NCBI RefSeq assembly: GCF_030499535.1
Contig: NZ_JASTLB010000001.1
Coordinates: 1,736,001-1,800,000, forward strand
Direction: 5' to 3'
DNA: 64,000 bases
Origin: Streptomyces sp. TG1A-8
GTDB taxonomy: Bacteria; Actinomycetota; Actinomycetes; Streptomycetales; Streptomycetaceae
Numbering within the stretch: the stretch's first letter is position 1; each line of letters begins with the position of its first letter. The notes below the pieces were generated by a model. That model did not search any database. It saw only the letters and a program-made list of their open reading frames with translations, and was not told where the DNA came from. The translations under genes were made by a program, and so were the position numbers. Shown in pieces: positions 21,025-29,085 of the stretch.

Positions 21025-21105
21025 GGTGGTCCGCCACCACCGTCGGCGGGGCGGACATTCGGACATGCGAAGCCGCTCCACCCCCCGACCGGTGGTCCGA
21101 CCACC
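21025..21105. promoter_or_regulatory. Two GGTGGT-CCG-ACCACC type palindromes in a divergent promoter
   Basis: GGTGGTCCGCCACCACC (21025-21041) and GGTGGTCCGACCACC (21091-21105) are related inverted repeats, 66 bp apart, between the divergent MDR gene (start 20941) and the transposase-like gene (start 21215). They are good candidates for one regulator's binding sites. Confidence 0.5.
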
Positions 21106-21214
21106 AACAGCCGCAGAAGGTGGGTGTTCTGTGCACCTGGGCCGGATCGGAAGCGCTGCCTACCGTCTAGGCGTCTGAACAGGTGTTTGATTGTCCGAGG
21201 CGAGGGGATCTCGA

Positions 21215-22450
21215 ATGCGCGGCAGCACCCTGCACACGGAGGACACGCGAAGGCACGAGAACGCGGCGGTGCGCGCCCACGACCGGGGCGTCGTGCTCAC
21301 CGAGCTGTGCTCGTTCCTGTTCGCGTCGCTCCCCCGGGCCGATCAGCGGCGCAAGGGTGTCGAGTACCTGCGGGGGCTCCTGGAGGCCGAGGGCCGCAAG
21401 TCGATCCGCAACATCGCACGGCTGATCGGCGGCCGGGCCACCGAGCAGAACCTGCACCACTTCATCAGCAGCTCGACCTGGGACTGGGGCCCGGTCCGCG
21501 AGACGCTGGCGAACCATCTGGTACGGGTGGCGCCGCCGCAGGCCTGGGTGGTGCGGCCCACCGTGATCCCGAAGACGGGGGAACACTCGGTCGGCGTGGA
21601 CCGCAGGTTCATCCCCTCGCTGGGCCAGGTGCTCAACGCGCAGCAGGCGATCGGTGTCTGGTCCACGTCGGACGAGGTGAGCATGCCGGTGAACTGGCGG
21701 CTCCACCTCTCGCAGGCGTGGCTCGACGACGTACCGCGGCGCAAGCAGGTGTCGATCCCGGAGAGCGTGAACGCCCAGACGCTGGGGGCGTGCGCGGTCG
21801 AGACGCTCCTGGAGCCGCTGTCGGCATGGCGGTTACCGGTGCGGCCCGTGGTGATGGACGCGCGGGAGATGGACGCCATGCGGATCGTGCGACGGTTGCG
21901 GGCCGCCGGTCTGCCGTTCGTGGTCCGGGTCGACAGCACCGTGCCGCTGTGCCCCGCCGAGTCGGCGCCGGCCGGCCACAGCGCGGACGCGCTGCCGGCC
22001 CAGCAGATCCTCGATGTCTCCCGGAACCTGCGGCGGCCGGTGATGTGGACGGACCACGGTGGACAGCCGGGGCTGCGGACCAGCCTGGTCGCCGGTGTCC
22101 GGGTCCGGGTGCCGTCTCCCGGCCGGCGGCTGACGCTGCCGGGCCGCCGCGCGGCCGGGGGCGAGGAGGACCTGCTGCTGCTGGGGGCGGGCACCCAGGG
22201 CCGTCGCTGGCCGCGCGAGTTCTGGCTCACCGATCGCACGGCGGTACCGCCGGCGCTGCCGTTCCGGCTGAGCCGGCTGACCCGCCGGGTCGACCAGGAC
22301 TTCACCGAGATCGCCGACAAGGTGGGGATCAGGGACTTCGCCGGGCGTTCGTTCGACGGCTGGCACCGCCACGTGACGCTGGCCTCGGCCGCCCACGCGG
22401 TCGTCGCACTGGCCCGGACCGGTGACCGGCAACTGCGCTGCGCCTCCTGA
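21215..22450 (+). CDS. IS701-like transposase-derived protein, probably domesticated
   Basis: 411 residues from an ATG preceded by GAGGGG. The fold matches IS701-family DDE_5 transposases: 'EAEGRKSIRNIARLIGG', 'NLHHFISSSTWDW' and 'SVGVDRRFIPSLGQV' are family landmarks. Where active members read 'DDTGFPKKG' this protein reads 'RPTVIPKTG', so the first catalytic Asp is gone; a later Asp remains in 'VVMDAREMDAM'. I see no inverted repeats around the gene. It also contains a TTA codon (21833-21835, codon 207), typical of developmentally controlled regulators. I infer a DNA-binding protein recruited from a transposase, perhaps a regulator of the island. Similar stand-alone genes occur in other actinomycete clusters. 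Confidence 0.8.
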   Translation: MRGSTLHTEDTRRHENAAVRAHDRGVVLTELCSFLFASLPRADQRRKGVEYLRGLLEAEGRKSIRNIARLIGGRATEQNLHHFISSSTWDWGPVRETLANHLVRVAPPQAWVVRPTVIPKTGEHSVGVDRRFIPSLGQVLNAQQAIGVWSTSDEVSMPVNWRLHLSQAWLDDVPRRKQVSIPESVNAQTLGACAVETLLEPLSAWRLPVRPVVMDAREMDAMRIVRRLRAAGLPFVVRVDSTVPLCPAESAPAGHSADALPAQQILDVSRNLRRPVMWTDHGGQPGLRTSLVAGVRVRVPSPGRRLTLPGRRAAGGEEDLLLLGAGTQGRRWPREFWLTDRTAVPPALPFRLSRLTRRVDQDFTEIADKVGIRDFAGRSFDGWHRHVTLASAAHAVVALARTGDRQLRCAS

Positions 22451-22522
22451 GCCGCCGGACCGCAGGCCGGGGCGGAGCCGGCCGGAGCAGGCCGGGACGT
22501 GCCGGCCGGCCGGGTTCGGGTG

Positions 22523-24478
22523 TTACGCCCGGTCCGCCGTCCCCGGCGCGGCGGTGGGGGCCCGCTGTTCCATCAGTACTTGGCGGATGCGGGACAGCCT
22601 GAGCGCGAGCTGCACTTCGAGCGCGCGTTCGGGCTGTTGCCAGTCCCGTCCCAGCAGATCGCTGACCCGCTCCAGCCGGCGGGCGACCGTGTTCGGGTGG
22701 ACGTGCAGTCTCTGGGCCGCGCGGGTCGGGCTGTTGCCCGTCTCGAAGTAGGCGCCGAGGGTCCGGGCGAGTTCGGTGAAGCGCTGCCGGTCGTAGGCGA
22801 GGAGGGGACCGATCACCGAGTCGACGAAACCCGCGACGTCGCGGTCGTCGGCGAGCAGCACGCCGAGGAAACCCAGGTCGCGTGCGGAGGCCGAGCGTCC
22901 GACACTGCCGAGAGCCGTCATCGCGTCGAGGCAGCGCAGCGCCTCGCGGTGGCAGCCGGAGACCGAGGCCGCGTCGGAGACCGGCCCGGCGCCCGCAACC
23001 GTCACCGGTTCGTCGAACAGGGGTGACAGCTCGTCGCAGACCGCCGAGGCGGCGGCGCCCGGATCGGTGCCCGGCAGGAACAGCACGACGCTGTCGCTGT
23101 GGACGCTCTTGAGCCCGTTCATCCGGTGGGCGTACGAGGAAGCCCAGGTGTAGGTTTTGCCGTGGGCCTCGCCCTCGGAACGGGCGATCACCACGACGTG
23201 GGGCGAGTTCAGGTCGATGCCGAGTCGGCGGGCGCGTTCCTCCAGCTGCTGCGGGGGACGTTGCGGAACGGCGAGCAGGTCTTCGAGGAGTTCGTCGTGG
23301 GCACGGCCCTGGGCAATGGCGGTCCGGCTGGTCTCCAGCAGCAACTGGACCGCGGCGGCCCGGGCGACCAGCCCGAGCAGCCGGTGGTTCCGTTCGGGGG
23401 GCGGGTGTTCGGGCTTCAGCAGCAGCGTGCCGAGGTATTCGCGGCCCGCGCTGATCGGCACGGCCCACATGCCGCCGTCGACTTCCACCGGCTCGTCGGC
23501 GGTGCGGGCGTCCATGGTGGCCACCGCGGTGGCGGCGGCCTCGCTCTCGGGCATCTGGCCGACCGTGGTGAGGGGGGTGCCGTTGGCCGCGTAGATCCGC
23601 AGGCTGCCGTGGAGGTGCCGGCTCGCCGCCCGGGCCAGGGTGTGCAGTTCCGCCCCGCTCAGCGCCTGGTCGACCAGCTCGCGGTGGATCCGCCCCAGCT
23701 CGCGGGCGAGTTGCAGGGCCTGGGTGGTCCGGGCGTTCTCCCGGGCCAGCTTCCGCAGGGTGGATCTGGTCTCGTCCAGCACCTGGGCACGTTCGATGGC
23801 CAGGCCGGCCAGGTGGCCCAGGGAGCTGATCAGGGAGACCTCGTCCCGGGTGAAGTAGCGCACGTTGCGGTCGGCCACGTAGAGGACGCCGCAGGGGCGG
23901 GTGCCGTGGCTCAGCGGGACGGCCATGATCGCGCGCAGCCCCTCGGCCCTGACCACCTCGTCGAGGCCCGCGCTGTGCTCTATCCCGCTGTCGTCGAGGT
24001 AGTCCGGGGTCCAGACCGGCCCGAGGTTGGCCATCGCGGCGTTTCCCAGGCCGGCCTCATCGGGCAGCCGAAGACCGATGTTGAGGGTGGAGATGTGCCC
24101 GTCGGAGGCGCGTACGTAGGAGACCCCGTCCTCCGGACGCGGTAAGCTGATGTACGACATGTCGACGCCGAACAGGACGCGTGACCGCCTGGTGACGACC
24201 CCGAGCACGGTGTCGAGGTCGTTGGGGGCGACCAGGTCGCGGGTGGTGTCGAGCAGCGCGGACAGTCCCGCCTCACGCTGCTGACGGCGCTCCCGCTGGG
24301 AGTGGATGCTCAGGCCCAGCCGGGTGGCGCGCTCCAGGCTCCTCAGCTCGGCTTCGGGGGCGTTCTCGCGGCGCGCCTGGGCCATGAGCGACTCCAGACG
24401 GGCCAGCGGTGCCTCCCCCGCCAGTAGCTCCAGTACGGCCAACGCGCCGCGATCTTCCCGCGCACCCTGGTGTGTCAC
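22523..24478 (-). CDS. PucR/CdaR-type regulator with GAF domain
   Basis: 651-residue transcription factor from a GTG with GGAGG 7 bp upstream. After an N-terminal helical region, residues about 75-215 form a GAF domain ('RAIMAVPLSHGTRPCGVLYV'). A second sensor-like middle region follows, and the C-terminal PucR helix-turn-helix is 'NSPTRAAQRLHVHPNTVARR' near residue 595. GAF-PucR proteins are common cluster-situated activators in Streptomyces. Codon 112 is TTA (24143-24145 on the plus strand), which makes translation dependent on the bldA tRNA. It is divergent from the methyltransferase gene, and a 12-bp palindrome lies between them. Confidence 0.92.
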   Translation of the reverse strand: MTHQGAREDRGALAVLELLAGEAPLARLESLMAQARRENAPEAELRSLERATRLGLSIHSQRERRQQREAGLSALLDTTRDLVAPNDLDTVLGVVTRRSRVLFGVDMSYISLPRPEDGVSYVRASDGHISTLNIGLRLPDEAGLGNAAMANLGPVWTPDYLDDSGIEHSAGLDEVVRAEGLRAIMAVPLSHGTRPCGVLYVADRNVRYFTRDEVSLISSLGHLAGLAIERAQVLDETRSTLRKLARENARTTQALQLARELGRIHRELVDQALSGAELHTLARAASRHLHGSLRIYAANGTPLTTVGQMPESEAAATAVATMDARTADEPVEVDGGMWAVPISAGREYLGTLLLKPEHPPPERNHRLLGLVARAAAVQLLLETSRTAIAQGRAHDELLEDLLAVPQRPPQQLEERARRLGIDLNSPHVVVIARSEGEAHGKTYTWASSYAHRMNGLKSVHSDSVVLFLPGTDPGAAASAVCDELSPLFDEPVTVAGAGPVSDAASVSGCHREALRCLDAMTALGSVGRSASARDLGFLGVLLADDRDVAGFVDSVIGPLLAYDRQRFTELARTLGAYFETGNSPTRAAQRLHVHPNTVARRLERVSDLLGRDWQQPERALEVQLALRLSRIRQVLMEQRAPTAAPGTADRA

Positions 24479-24568
24479 GGCTCCCCCTCCCCCTGCACCG
24501 AAGCCGCACGACTGCTGCCACAGTGATCAAAAAGTTACTGAGCAGGGCGTCGGGCGTCAACGAATCGT

Positions 24569-24580
24569 TGGACATGTCCA
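24569..24580. promoter_or_regulatory. 12-bp palindrome between pucR-type and methyltransferase genes
   Basis: TGGACATGTCCA is a perfect dyad in the 250-bp divergent promoter region, near an AT-rich spot (24525-24540, 'GTGATCAAAAAGTTACT') that may hold a promoter. Confidence 0.45.
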
Positions 24581-24728
24581 GTGGCTGGACGGTAGTGGGG
24601 GCGCCGCGGCCGGTGGTTCGACGTGTTGCCGGGGCGCCTTCCGCAGGAGTCGCGGTACGGGCAGAATTCGGTCGGGGACCGGCGCGACCGCGGCGCCGGA
24701 GGAACGGTTCGGCCGCAGGGGGAACGGA

Positions 24729-25439
24729 ATGAACGTCATTCAGGACTACCGTCGGTCCTTGGAGCGGAGCCGGCAGGCGCTGGCCCGCGAGGACTGGCCG
24801 GCCACCTTCACCCTGTGCGGCCGGGAGTGGGATCTCCTTCGGGGGGTGTTCGCACCGGTGTACTCCCCGACCACGGAGTTCTCCATGCGGCTGATGGGCC
24901 TCGCGGACCCGGCGGCGAGACCGCGGACCGGCTCGTTCCTCGAGATCGGCTGCGGAAGCGGGGTGATCGCCGTGGCGAGCGCCCTGAGCGGCTGCGACCG
25001 CGTGGTGGCCGTGGACATCAACGAGGCCGCGGTCCGCAACACGGCGATCAACGCCGAGCGGCACGGCGTCCGGGAACGGGTCAGGAGTGTGCGCAGCGAC
25101 CTGTTCGCCGGCCTGGCGGCGGACGAGCGCTTCGAGACGGTCTTCTGGCACTCCAACTACGTCCTGGCACCTGCGGAGTACGAGTACCGGACCGTGCTGG
25201 AACGCGGCTACGTGGACCCGGGATACGCGACGCACCGCCGGTTCCTGGCCGAGGCGCCGCGCTGGCTGGCCCCGGGTGGATCCGTACTGCTGCATTTCAG
25301 CGGGCGGGGCGATCTGGCCGGCCTGCTCCGGATCGCCGACGAGTGCGGCCGCGCGCTCGAGGTGCTGCGCAGTGCCGTGTTCCGTGAGGGGGAGCACGAG
25401 GTGGAGCACATGCTGATGGAGGTGAGGACGGTGACCTGA
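24729..25439 (+). CDS. SAM-dependent methyltransferase, PrmC/HemK-like fold
   Basis: 236 residues. SAM-binding motif I is 'FLEIGCGSGVIAVASALSG' near residue 70, and the acidic residue after strand 2 is in 'VVAVDINEAAV'. The motif 'NPPY' of glutamine N5- and rRNA methyltransferases is replaced by 'HSNYVLAP', so it is not an ordinary PrmC. GGGGGA lies 5-6 bp before the ATG at 24729. As the first plus-strand gene of the island it may methylate the pathway product on N or O. Substrate is unknown. Confidence 0.85.
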   Translation: MNVIQDYRRSLERSRQALAREDWPATFTLCGREWDLLRGVFAPVYSPTTEFSMRLMGLADPAARPRTGSFLEIGCGSGVIAVASALSGCDRVVAVDINEAAVRNTAINAERHGVRERVRSVRSDLFAGLAADERFETVFWHSNYVLAPAEYEYRTVLERGYVDPGYATHRRFLAEAPRWLAPGGSVLLHFSGRGDLAGLLRIADECGRALEVLRSAVFREGEHEVEHMLMEVRTVT

Positions 25440-25584
25440 GCGGGCGTCAGGGGGGTCGGACGACCCGGGCGCCGGCACGCGGCCGGAGGGTGCGGTGCGC
25501 ACCGCCTGTCCGGGGTCAACGGCCGGGAGCCCGAAGCGGTGGCCGACGACGCCCCCGGTGGCGGCCGAGACACCTGTCGGGGCC

Positions 25585-25690
25585 CGACGACGTGGTGCTC
25601 TCCCCCGGGCCGGGTGATCCGGCCCGGGCCGCCGGCCCCGGCACCTGCCACGAGGTGCTGGAGCACGGAGGACCGCCGGTGCCGGGGTGC
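25585..25690 (+). pseudogene. Possible fragment of a glutamine amidotransferase gene; gap 25440-26343
   Basis: In the 900-bp gap before the DAHP synthase gene, one frame reads 'DDVVLSPGPGDPARAAGPG' and then 'EVLEHGGPPVPG', which matches the SPGPGxP block of TrpG/PabA-type amidotransferases and the stretch leading to the catalytic Cys. The nucleophile block itself and the rest of the domain are absent. It may be the scar of a former anthranilate or aminodeoxychorismate synthase gene. It could also be chance in GC-rich DNA. Nothing else in the gap is recognisable. Confidence 0.35.
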
Positions 25691-26343
25691 GCCCGGGCCG
25701 TCAGGGGTCGGCCGCGCTGCGCGGTGCCCGGGACGGCCGTGCACCGGAGCCGTACCGCGGGGGCCGTCACGACTTCCTGATCCGCCGAAGCGCGCAGCAC
25801 CACCCACGGGCCGCCCCGCCGGGTTCTGGGCGGGGGCGGCACCCTCCCGCGGCCGGCCGTCGGTCCGGCCCGTCCTCCGGCCCGTCCCCTCCCGCTCGCC
25901 GCCAGCCGTGCCACCCGGGCCCGTGCCCGCCGCGCCGGACCTGATGGAGTACCCGCCACCTGACGAAGTGCGGTGGGAGCCGTTGGCGGCACCGACCGCC
26001 GTGTCCCACGATCAGGACGAACCACAGCCGTCCGGCAACCCGCAGATCGTCGCCGGTCCCAGGCCCTTTCCCGCCAGTCGAGGGAGCATTCCGGCCATGA
26101 CCGATGCCGTCGCCGCCCGCCCGGGCCCCACCGGCAACGCACGGCACCACGCACGGGGGCCACAGGTGGCCTGAGCACCACGGTCCGGCCCGCTCCCGCC
26201 ATCGGCCGGGCAGCAGCCGCACCCTTCGCACCGCACCGCAGCCGCCTTCACATCCGTGCCGGGCGCAGCTTTCGCCGGGCACCTTCTCGCGAGGCACCGC
26301 GGGGGTCACCGCGCCCACCGCACTTTCGCTCTGGGAGACGCTC

Positions 26344-27516
26344 ATGGTCACCGCACTGACCGCTGTCCGGTCCAAACCGGCTCTGCAGCAGCCCGACTGG
26401 GCCGACGACGAACGCATGCTCGACGTCAGGAAGGAGTTGACCGAAAGACCGCCCCTGGTGAACGCCGTGGACGTGCGCCGATTGCGCTCCCTGCTCGCCG
26501 AGGTGGCGGCCGGCACGTCACAGGTGGTGCAGACGGGCGACTGCGCGGAGGACCCGGTGGAGTGCTCGGCCGGCTACGTCGCCCGCAAGAGCGGCCTGCT
26601 CGACGTCCTGGCGGGCATCGTGAAGATGGCCACCCACCAGCCGGTGGTCCGGGTCGGCCGGATGGCGGGCCAGTTCGCCAAGCCCCGCTCCTGCCCGACC
26701 GAGCGGGTCGGCGGCATCGAACTCCCCGTCTACCGCGGGCACATGGTCAACAGCCCGGAGCCCGACCCGAAGCTGCGGCGGCCCGACCCGCGGCGGCTGC
26801 TCTCCTGCTACGAGGCCGCGAGCAAGGCCATGACCCACCTGGGCTGGCTGAACCCGGGCGGACGCTCGACCATCTGCCCGCCGGTGTGGAGCAGCCACGA
26901 GGCGCTGCTGCTGGACTACGAACTGCCGATGATCCGTCAGGGCGACGACGGACGGCTGCTGCTCACCTCGACCCACTGGCCGTGGATCGGCGAACGGACC
27001 CGCGGGGTGGACGGCGCCCACGTCGCGATGCTCGCCGGTGTCGTCAACCCGGTGGCGTGCAAGGTGGGCCCCGGCACGCTGGTGGAGGAACTGCTGGCGC
27101 TGTGCGCGCTGCTCGACCCCGAGCGCGACCCGGGCCGGCTCACGCTCATCGCCCGGATGGGCGCCGGCTCGGTCGCCGACCGGTTGCCCCCTCTGGTCAG
27201 GGCCGTCAGGGCCGCCGGACATCCGGTCATCTGGCTCACCGACCCGATGCACGGCAACACCGTCACCACGCCCGGTGGCCTCAAGACGCGCTTCGTGGAC
27301 ACCGTCGTGCGTGAGGTCCAGGACTTCCAGTCGGCGGTTCGGTCCGCCGGCGGCGTGGCCGGCGGGCTGCACCTGGAGACCACCCCCGACGACGTCACCG
27401 AGTGCGTCCTCAACGGGTCCGAGGAGGGCAGCGTCGGCGACAAGTACACCAGTTTCTGCGATCCGCGGCTCAACCCCGGCCAGGCCGTGTCCGTGGTCTC
27501 CGCCTGGCGGGGCTGA
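26344..27516 (+). CDS. phzC: Class II (plant-type) DAHP synthase
   Basis: 390-residue enzyme condensing PEP and erythrose 4-phosphate to DAHP, the entry of the shikimate pathway. The start ATG has GGGAGA 5-6 bp upstream. Class II landmarks are the metal-ligand cysteine in '[11 protein letters not shown]', then '[14 protein letters not shown]', '[11 protein letters not shown]', '[10 protein letters not shown]' and 'LTDPMHGNT'. The shorter N-terminus matches the PhzC/cluster type, which usually escapes the feedback controls of housekeeping copies. It opens the gene set DAHP synthase - dehydrogenase - isochorismatase - ADIC synthase and raises chorismate supply for it. Confidence 0.95.
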   Translation: MVTALTAVRSKPALQQPDWADDERMLDVRKELTERPPLVNAVDVRRLRSLLAEVAAGTSQVVQTGDCAEDPVECSAGYVARKSGLLDVLAGIVKMATHQPVVRVGRMAGQFAKPRSCPTERVGGIELPVYRGHMVNSPEPDPKLRRPDPRRLLSCYEAASKAMTHLGWLNPGGRSTICPPVWSSHEALLLDYELPMIRQGDDGRLLLTSTHWPWIGERTRGVDGAHVAMLAGVVNPVACKVGPGTLVEELLALCALLDPERDPGRLTLIARMGAGSVADRLPPLVRAVRAAGHPVIWLTDPMHGNTVTTPGGLKTRFVDTVVREVQDFQSAVRSAGGVAGGLHLETTPDDVTECVLNGSEEGSVGDKYTSFCDPRLNPGQAVSVVSAWRG

Positions 27517-27590
27517 CGGCGGGCCCGTGAACGAACCCAACCGACAACGGCCGGCCCGGCACCGGGCCGGCCGGCAGGGAGGTCCGAGAC

Positions 27591-28364
27591 ATGTTGAACA
27601 ATGTCGCCCTGGTCACCGGAGCGGCGGGGGGCATCGGCGCGGCCGTCGTCCGGGCCCTGGCCGAACGCGGCGCGGTCGTGGCCGCCGTCGACCGGAACGC
27701 CGATGCGCTGCGGGAGACCGTCGCCAAGCTGGTGGCGGAGGACGACCTGCGGGTCGAGGCATTCGCGGTGGACGTCACCGACAGCGCCGCGGTCGATGCG
27801 CTGGTCGACACGGTGGAGCGGGACCTGGGCCCGGTGGACCACCTGGTCAACGCCGCGGGCGTGCTGCGCCTGGGCGAGGTCAGGGACCTCACGGACGAGG
27901 ACTGGCGGGCCACCTTCGCGGTCAACGTGAACGGCGTGTTCCACGTGTCCCGCGCGGTGGTCGCACGGATGCTCCCGCGCCGCCGCGGCGCCCTCGTCAC
28001 CGTCGCCTCCAACGCCGCGAGCACGCCGCGCGCCGAGATGGCCGCGTACGCCGCCTCCAAGGCGGCCGCGACGATGTTCACCAAGAGCCTGGGACTGGAG
28101 GTCGCCAAGTACGGCATCCGCTGCAACCTGGTGGCACCGGGCTCGACCGACACCCCGATGCTCAGCTCGATGTGGCACGACGAGTCGGGCCCGAAGGGCA
28201 CCATCGAGGGCCGGCCGGAGGCGTACCGGGTGGGCATTCCGCTGGGCAAGCTGGCGCGGCCCTCGGACATCGCCGCCGCGGTGGTCTTCCTCCTCTCCGA
28301 CCAGGCCGGCCACATCACCCTGCACGACCTCACCGTCGACGGCGGTGCCGGACTCGGTGCCTGA
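27591..28364 (+). CDS. 2,3-Dihydro-2,3-dihydroxybenzoate dehydrogenase-like SDR
   Basis: 257-residue short-chain dehydrogenase of the EntA/DhbA group. It shows '[13 protein letters not shown]', '[10 protein letters not shown]', the catalytic 'YAASK', and the group-specific '[11 protein letters not shown]', '[14 protein letters not shown]' and '[14 protein letters not shown]'. EntA makes 2,3-dihydroxybenzoate; beside PhzD and PhzE homologues the better substrate is 2,3-dihydro-3-hydroxyanthranilate, giving 3-hydroxyanthranilate, as proposed for CalB3 of the calcimycin cluster. GGGAGG lies 8 bp before the ATG. A strong hairpin separates it from the next gene. Confidence 0.93.
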   Translation: MLNNVALVTGAAGGIGAAVVRALAERGAVVAAVDRNADALRETVAKLVAEDDLRVEAFAVDVTDSAAVDALVDTVERDLGPVDHLVNAAGVLRLGEVRDLTDEDWRATFAVNVNGVFHVSRAVVARMLPRRRGALVTVASNAASTPRAEMAAYAASKAAATMFTKSLGLEVAKYGIRCNLVAPGSTDTPMLSSMWHDESGPKGTIEGRPEAYRVGIPLGKLARPSDIAAAVVFLLSDQAGHITLHDLTVDGGAGLGA

Positions 28365-28375
28365 ACGACCCGCCC

Positions 28376-28408
28376 GGCGGCCCCCACCGGCTCCCGGTGG
28401 GGGCCGCC
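28376..28408 (+). terminator. Hairpin between dehydrogenase and isochorismatase genes
   Basis: Perfect 15-bp stem (28376-28390 and 28394-28408) with a 3-nt loop inside what looks like one operon. It may terminate part of the transcripts and so lower isochorismatase/ADIC synthase expression, or protect the upstream message. Confidence 0.6.
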
Positions 28409-28456
28409 CCCGGCCACCCGCGCCCCCGTACGTGTACAGAAGAGGAGACAGACGCC

Positions 28457-29085
28457 ATGGCAGGGTTACCGACCATCGAGCCCTATGCGATGCCGACAGC
28501 GGGCGACCTGCCCGGCAACACCGCGAAGTGGACCGTGGACCCGGACCGTGCGGTGCTGCTCGTCCACGACATGCAGCGCTACTTCCTGAAGCCCTTCCCC
28601 CCTCGCAGTCCCCGGGCGGTGAACTGGTGCACAACGCCGCCATGCTGCGCGAGCGGGCCGCGGCGCTGGGCGTACCGGTCGCCTACACGGCCCAGCCGGG
28701 TGGGATGACCACGGAGCAGCGCGGTCTGCTGATGGACTTCTGGGGCCCGGGCATGCGGGTGGACCCGGTCGACCGCGAGGTCGTCGAGCCGCTCGCACCG
28801 ACGCCGGAGGACTGGACGTTCACCAAGTGGCGCTACAGCGCCTTCTTCAACTCCGGCCTGCTGGACCGGATGCGTGCCGCCGGTCGCGACCAGCTCGTCA
28901 TCTGCGGCGTGTACGCGCACGTCGGGGTGCTGATGACCGCCGTCGAGGCGTTCACCCACGACATCCAGCCGTTCCTGGTCGCCGACGCGGTGGCCGACTT
29001 CTCCGCCGGCGACCACCGGCTCGCCCTGGAGTACGCCGCCAGGCGCTGCGCGATGGTGGTCACCGCCAAGGGGGTCCTCGCATGA
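28457..29085 (+). CDS. phzD: PhzD-type isochorismatase, frameshifted as sequenced
   Basis: The family hydrolyses the enolpyruvyl ether of ADIC to 2,3-dihydro-3-hydroxyanthranilate. The first 49 codons from the ATG at 28457 read '[18 protein letters not shown]' and '[14 protein letters not shown]' (catalytic Asp). The rest of the protein lies in another frame: '[19 protein letters not shown]', '[16 protein letters not shown]', 'TKWRYSAFF' (catalytic Lys) and '[12 protein letters not shown]'. The change falls at a run of six C (28597-28602); seven C would give one 209-residue protein of normal length. Codon 4 is TTA (28466-28468). The stop overlaps the next start (ATGA). Sequencing error, a real mutation, or slippage are all possible. 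Confidence 0.88.
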
